Of a stretch of DNA of 64,000 bases, positions 60,808 to 64,000 are shown piece after piece. Source of the stretch: Allobogoriella deserti (GTDB lineage Bacteria; Actinomycetota; Actinomycetes; Actinomycetales; Actinomycetaceae); assembly GCF_042680605.1 (NCBI RefSeq), contig NZ_JBHUEE010000010.1, positions 97,779-161,778 on the forward strand, read 5' to 3'. The notes under the pieces are model-generated. The model was not told the origin of the DNA and did no database searches. It saw only the letters and a list, made by a program, of their open reading frames with translations. The first letter of the stretch is position 1, and every line of letters starts with the position of its first letter. The translations under genes and the position numbers were made by a program.

Positions 60808-61031
60808 GTGGCTGAGCAGAGATGCCAGGCCGTGCTGGCAGTGGTCAGTGACGGCAAGACGGTCACGCACACGGCGACCCGGTTCGGTGTGACACGCAAG
60901 ACCGTGGTCGGGACACCGAGTCGGCGATCTCGCGGTTACGCCAGTCATAACCGAGCTGGGATCCGCGGAAGATCGTGTTTGAGCTGGGCCGGCGTGGTCT
61001 GGAGCTGGTTCAGCACTTGGGACGCAGGTGA
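60808..61031 (+). pseudogene. IS481-family transposase remnant
   Basis: The GTG at 60808 opens with AEQRCQAVLAVVSDGKTVTHTATRFGVTRKTV, the N-terminal helix-turn-helix of IS481 transposases. The frame is then lost. A second fragment in another frame (60954-61031) reads SWDPRKIVFELGRRGLELV, the following IS481 segment. The rest of the enzyme, including all DDE residues, is gone. Two copies of CTGATTGATG (60724 and 60772) upstream look like sub-terminal repeats of the element. The remainder of 60704-61152 holds no other gene. Confidence 0.75.
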
Positions 61032-61152
61032 GTTGTGGCAGCAACGATGCCGAAGGCACGCACGTCGGCAGGCCACGTGCAGCGAGGACGAAGCCGAACG
61101 TGACGAGGTGCTAGTGTCGATGTGACGTAGCTAACGAGCAGGGGACTAGATC

Positions 61153-61510
61153 GTGAATTTTCGAACGGCTGGGGTCGGCATCGCTGTAACTTCGCTGCTG
61201 CTTCTCGCCGGGACAGACGGCGACAGTCGCTGCAGAGCCAGTTCGCCCCGAAGGACTTAGTAGCACAGAAGTCGCTGAACTCCACGCCATTCTAGAGGAG
61301 CGCGGGATCGATCGTGCTCACTGGGGTGAGATGCGCGAATCGATCGAGCAAGGAGAACTTCTCGATGCGGACAGTGGTGCAGAGCCAGTTGCGATCGAGA
61401 TTCAGGAGATCGGCCATAGGCTCGTAGAAGCTCGCACATATGCCGATCACTCGGTAGCAATCGTTGAGATCGATGGGTCGCAGGCGACAGAGAGTTCGAA
61501 GGTGACATGA
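61153..61510 (+). pseudogene. Small secreted protein gene with a frameshift
   Basis: From GTG 61153 (GCAGGGGA upstream) the frame encodes a signal peptide, MNFRTAGVGIAVTSLLLLAG, then hits a stop at 61258. A shift of frame at the GCCGGGACAG run near 61213 gives a continuous tail (QTATVAAEPVRPEGLSSTEV... to ...DGSQATESSKVT) ending at TGA 61510. That tail overlaps the next start by ATGA. The combined product would be about 117 residues. Either a 1-base indel inactivated it, or there is a sequencing error. No family recognised. AT-richer than the chromosome. Confidence 0.6.
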
Positions 61511-61866
61511 CGGCGAGAGCGCAAGGCTCGGAGCGATGCTACACGCAAGTCGGCAGGCCTTCGACAATCACGGGATGTCGCATCTATTACGATGGTATTA
61601 GTTTCTCCTATTCGTTTAGAATCGACTCGGTTCATACAGGTAGCAATCCTCATCGGTTCACGGATGCACGGGGCGGGACAGTGCATCGAGTCCTATTGCA
61701 CTCAGTTTCGTTAATTGATCGTGGCGAAGTGTTCGTTAACGAACCACGGAAGGCTCGCTTTAATTTCGCAATTAGCCCACTTAACGTAGGGTCAACGCGC
61801 GGCGTGTGGCTGCAGGCCAGTATGAATTCCTCTAATGGCTCAATAGCCGTGACGACGAACCTCTAG
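61507..61866 (+). CDS. Hypothetical cargo protein of the tRNA island
   Basis: 119 residues from the ATG overlapping the upstream stop. Beta-rich with many Ser/Thr/Asn (RIYYDGISFSYSFRIDSVHTG, HRVLLHSVSLIDRGEV, VWLQASMNSSNGSIAV). It has no signal peptide or membrane helix of its own. Its codon use is clearly less GC-rich than the chromosome (TTT, ATT, AAT, TTA are frequent), a sign of transfer. The stop overlaps the AGGAGG ribosome site of the next small gene. No family recognised. Confidence 0.7.
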   Translation: MTARAQGSERCYTQVGRPSTITGCRIYYDGISFSYSFRIDSVHTGSNPHRFTDARGGTVHRVLLHSVSLIDRGEVFVNEPRKARFNFAISPLNVGSTRGVWLQASMNSSNGSIAVTTNL

Positions 61867-61877
61867 GAGGCACTGAA

Positions 61878-62045
61878 ATGCCCGCCATGTACGATATTGT
61901 CACGACGGTAGTGGCTGTGCTTCTGCTCGTGCTGATCGTGGCGCTAGTTGTTCGAGTTCGCACTCGACGGCGCCATGGATCCGCGTCGGAGTGGTCGGCA
62001 AGAAGCGCAGAGAACAGTGCTAACGGATCGAAGCCAATCCGGTAG
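61878..62045 (+). CDS. Small single-pass membrane protein
   Basis: 55 residues from the ATG at 61878, preceded by a perfect AGGAGG at 7 bases. MPAMYDIVTTVVAVLLLVLI continues as VALVVRVRTRRRHG: one membrane helix followed by a positive cytoplasmic stretch and a polar Ser/Asn-rich tail. It is third in a tightly packed island operon. Size and form resemble anchors or immunity-type proteins, but nothing identifies it. Confidence 0.7.
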   Translation: MPAMYDIVTTVVAVLLLVLIVALVVRVRTRRRHGSASEWSARSAENSANGSKPIR

Positions 62046-62117
62046 CGTGATCCGGGCCACGCGTACGGAACGGTCGGGAGCATCGACCTCGGATGCGGCA
62101 CCGACCGGGAGGTCGTT

Positions 62118-62579
62118 GTGGTGGAGTTCACTAGTGAGCGCCGTCCGATACGTCGCGAGTCACACTTGGTTCCACGGGGCGCGCCCGGCCTGGACGTTGG
62201 CGCGGCCATCCTGTCGCCGCGTGAACGTGGCGCCGAGCGTCCCCGACCGCATAGGCCAGCCTTCCGCGTGCGTGGTGTCTATCGTAACGATCTTGTCTAC
62301 GTGTCCCGTAGTCGTCGTGAGGCGACCGGATACGCGGCGAGGTGGCCGAACGGCACTCTCTACCGGGTCCAGCCGACAGGGCCGGTCGGCCCGGATCCGT
62401 TGCAGCCTGCGACGGCCTACATGTGCCGAGGTGCCGAAGTGCTTGCCGTGGAGGAGCAAAGCGTCCCCGAGGTTCGGACACCACTGCAACGGACGCTTGA
62501 CGCCCGGAGCAGCCCCGACGCGATGCCGCCAGGCAGAAGCACGGCGGAAGTAGGGCGAGCCACGCACCAGCCGTCCTAG
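62118..62579 (+). CDS. Candidate Arr-like ADP-ribosyltransferase domain protein
   Basis: 153 residues from GTG 62118, with GGGAGG 5 bases upstream. The stretch from about residue 16 follows the plan of rifampin ADP-ribosyltransferases: an early His followed by RGAPGLDVGAAILSP, then LVYVSRSRREATGYAARW with Tyr, and GTLYRVQPTGPVGPDPL with Asp, then YMCRGAEVLAVEE. In Arr a His–Tyr–Asp set forms the active site. The C-terminal ~35 residues are low complexity. If functional it could modify a drug or a protein. The family assignment is by memory of motifs only. Confidence 0.5.
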   Translation: MVEFTSERRPIRRESHLVPRGAPGLDVGAAILSPRERGAERPRPHRPAFRVRGVYRNDLVYVSRSRREATGYAARWPNGTLYRVQPTGPVGPDPLQPATAYMCRGAEVLAVEEQSVPEVRTPLQRTLDARSSPDAMPPGRSTAEVGRATHQPS

Positions 62580-62648
62580 GTGCCGTGCCGGTCCACACCG
62601 CCTCTACACGCGTGGACGACGGGCCGGGGGACGGGGCACGATCACGGC

Positions 62649-62807
62649 ATGAGCAACCCGGAAATGACCCTGGACCTCACCCGTATCCGCACCCTGCGTG
62701 CCGACGTGCCGCCGTTGAACCGCGAGACTGCCGACGCCGTGGTTGACGTGTTGGCCAGCGCCTCGCCGTGTGTGGGAGATGTGTGGGTGCCGGTCGAGAA
62801 CCGTTGA
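62649..62807 (+). CDS. Short hypothetical protein
   Basis: 52 residues: MSNPEMTLDLTRIRTLRADV then a helix-forming Asp/Val/Ala stretch and VGDVWVPVENR. GC content is chromosomal and codon use is good, but there is no clear ribosome site (GGGGACGGGG is 12 bases away). It may be the amputated start of a longer gene cut by the island boundary. Low certainty that it is expressed. Confidence 0.4.
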   Translation: MSNPEMTLDLTRIRTLRADVPPLNRETADAVVDVLASASPCVGDVWVPVENR

Positions 62808-62916
62808 GAAACCACACGTAGCGTCCGGTAGACCGGCACTCGGACAACACCCCGGCAGCGGCGGAATTCCGCCGATTGTGCCCACTGGTGAACACTCATG
62901 CGGAGAGCGGGGGCAC

Positions 62917-62962
62917 GACTCATAATCCGTCGGTCGTGGGTTCAAGTCCCGCCGGGGGCACC
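62917..62962 (+). repeat. Right attachment-like direct repeat (tRNA 3'-half duplicate)
   Basis: Repeat of 60658-60703, with 45 of 46 bases identical. Unlike the left copy it continues as CACCA, so it encodes the CCA end, as the host tRNA-Asn does. This suggests it is the original tRNA 3' end displaced by insertion. Confidence 0.85.
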
Positions 62963-62969
62963 AATGTGA

Positions 62970-63017
62970 AGTGTCGGGACATCGTTCACTCGGTGTCCCG
63001 GCACTTCTTTGTTTTTG
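62970..63017 (+). terminator. Rho-independent-type terminator
   Basis: AGTGTCGGGACA (62970-62981) pairs with TGTCCCGGCACT (62994-63005) with one G-U or mismatch, followed by TCTTTGTTTTT. It could be the native terminator of the split tRNA gene or belong to the end of the IS481 copy. Confidence 0.65.
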
Positions 63018-63078
63018 CTGGGTGTGTGTGTCGGGTCATCGTTCCGCTGTTGGGCGGGGTGTGTCGGGTCATGGTTCC
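62971..63078. repeat. Three copies of GTGTCGGG(A/T)CAT(C/G)GTTC at the IS481 end
   Basis: Copies start at 62971, 63028 and 63061, each differing by one base. Spacing is 57 and 33 bp. Repeated sub-terminal motifs at one end of an IS481-type element are plausible transposase-binding sites. The first lies just 8 bp beyond the right tRNA repeat. Confidence 0.7.
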
Positions 63079-64000
63079 GGTGTCGGGTTGATCTTGCTCT
63101 GGTAGTCCTTGGCCGGGTCGATGTGGTGTTCGGCGATGATTTCGCCGGTCTGGCGTGCGATGACCATGGTGTTCGGGCCGTGAACGAGGACGAGGACCGG
63201 GGTGTGCTTGTGTGCCCTGCCGATGCCGAGGTGGCAGAGCTTTCCTGCGTAGCGCAGGGTGATGCGTCCGGTGTCGTCGACGATGTCGTGCCGGGTCCGC
63301 CAGGCGTGCTCGCCGATCGTGACGGTGGGGTGTGCTTTCGGGCGGGCGGTGTAGGCCTGGGCGGGGGTGCGCCGGCCGATCGCTCGGTGGGGCCGCTCGG
63401 TGTTGTAGATCAGGGCGAAGGTCTCCAGGACCGTGTTCAACGCGTCGATGTCCTCGGGCGGATCCAGGGCGGCCAGCCAGCGTTTGAGGGTCTGGTGGAG
63501 CCGTTCGATCTTTCCCTGGGTTGTCGGGTGGGCGACGGCGCCGTTCTTCTGGGTGATGCCGAGCTGGCTCAGCAGTGTTTCGAACCCGTTGGGCTGTGCC
63601 CGGTCACCGTCGGCGCCGCGGGCCAGGCGGGTGGTGTAGACCATGCCGTTGTCGGTCAGGCTCGAGGCGGGATAGCCGTGCTCGGTGGTGGCTTGGGTGA
63701 ACGTGGTGATGACGGTCTCGCCGGTGATGCGGGCGTGGGCGCTGATGTGGAGCAGGTAGCGGGAGTGGTCATCGAGCCAGGAGATGATCTCGGTGTCACT
63801 CCCGTCGGCCAATGGCCAGTGGGTGAAGTCGGATTGCCAGGTCTCGTTCGGGACTTCGGCCTGGAAGCGTTGCCAGGACGAGCGCGGCCGTTTCTGAGGC
63901 TGGGGGACGACCTTGCCCTCGCCTCGCAGGATCCGCCAGATCGTCGATACCGACGGCTTCTGCGCGAGCGTGAGCCGGTCGTGGATGGACTCGGCCCCGG
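63069..64000 (-). CDS. IS481-family transposase (5' end beyond the window)
   Basis: The frame is open from the window edge to TGA at 63069, about 310 residues, C-terminal part of the protein. A helix-turn-helix-type segment (LTLAQKPSVSTIWRILRGEG) is followed by the DDE integrase core: first Asp in TWQSDFTHWPLADGSDTEI, second in SSLTDNGMVYT, and Glu in GKIERLHQTLKRWL, with RPHRAIGRRTPAQAY after it. All three catalytic residues are present, so it looks intact. Three near-identical 17-bp direct repeats lie beyond its 3' end (62971, 63028, 63061). Confidence 0.93.
   Translation of the reverse strand, partial: GAESIHDRLTLAQKPSVSTIWRILRGEGKVVPQPQKRPRSSWQRFQAEVPNETWQSDFTHWPLADGSDTEIISWLDDHSRYLLHISAHARITGETVITTFTQATTEHGYPASSLTDNGMVYTTRLARGADGDRAQPNGFETLLSQLGITQKNGAVAHPTTQGKIERLHQTLKRWLAALDPPEDIDALNTVLETFALIYNTERPHRAIGRRTPAQAYTARPKAHPTVTIGEHAWRTRHDIVDDTGRITLRYAGKLCHLGIGRAHKHTPVLVLVHGPNTMVIARQTGEIIAEHHIDPAKDYQSKINPTPEP

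Noticed and set aside
60808..61125. 105-residue intact small regulator
   Set aside because: Only the first ~33 residues match IS481 helix-turn-helix sequence; the remainder is out of frame, with the true continuation in another frame, so it is a transposase remnant.
61948..62553. 201-residue plus-strand frame overlapping the Arr-like gene
   Set aside because: It overlaps the small membrane protein gene and the Arr-like frame, has no ribosome site and no domain; the frame at 62118 has GGGAGG and family-like motifs.

Overview
The window is very GC-rich chromosomal DNA from a Gram-positive high-GC actinobacterium. The gene content and order fit the order Micrococcales: DUF3097–hrcA–dnaJ2–rsmE–phoH–ybeY–CBS/CNNM–era, then leuA, recO–uppS, glyS, dusB, dgt–dnaG. 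Starts are often GTG, and neighbouring genes often overlap by ATGA or GTGA. I cannot fix the family from sequence alone. There is one assembly gap, 97 Ns at 8508-8604, inside a tandem repeat.

Layout. (1) 1-8335: tail of a membrane protein, a DUF3097 gene on the minus strand, an 88-bp tandem repeat, then a heat-shock and RNA-metabolism run under a CIRCE element. (2) 8336-8692: an 87-bp tandem repeat containing the gap. (3) 8693-28636: a secreted-type hydrolase, then a signalling and envelope cluster: PP2C phosphatase, FHA protein, Ser/Thr kinase, FHA/HTH-like protein, a roughly 2,070-residue anchored protein with Ig-like and Fn3 domains, MoxR ATPase, DUF58, a transglutaminase-fold protein lacking the usual catalytic residues, and a membrane FHA protein. 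(4) 28647-30522: leuA behind a leucine-codon leader peptide and two mutually exclusive hairpins, a probable attenuator. (5) 30545-45255: recO, uppS, a Zur/ZnuABC zinc operon with a Zur-box promoter, glyS, YibE/F, dusB, a degenerate GH13-like protein, dgt and dnaG. (6) 45448-59809: a cluster that looks like a cyclic-di-GMP-controlled glycan pathway. It holds a DUF4352-like protein, a BcsB-like protein, a GT2 synthase with an N-terminal tandem MshEN-type c-di-GMP-binding motif, a second GT2, a BcsB-like/GT39-like fusion, GtrA, and two adjacent GGDEF–EAL proteins with complementary active-site losses. (7) 59899-64000: tRNA-Asn, an unknown gene and a tRNA(CAT). The 3' half of that tRNA is repeated 2,259 bp downstream, bracketing a small island with an IS481 remnant, a low-GC three-gene cargo operon (first gene frameshifted) and an Arr-like ADP-ribosyltransferase candidate. 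An IS481-family transposase runs off the window end.

How the genes work together. In region 6 the first GGDEF–EAL protein should make c-di-GMP and the second should degrade it. The MshEN domain on the synthase is the obvious receptor. The BcsB-like proteins, GT39-like module, second GT2 and GtrA would export, assemble or decorate the polymer. In region 3 the kinase/phosphatase/FHA set probably controls the envelope module built around the giant Ig/Fn3 protein. Both readings are inference from domains and gene order.
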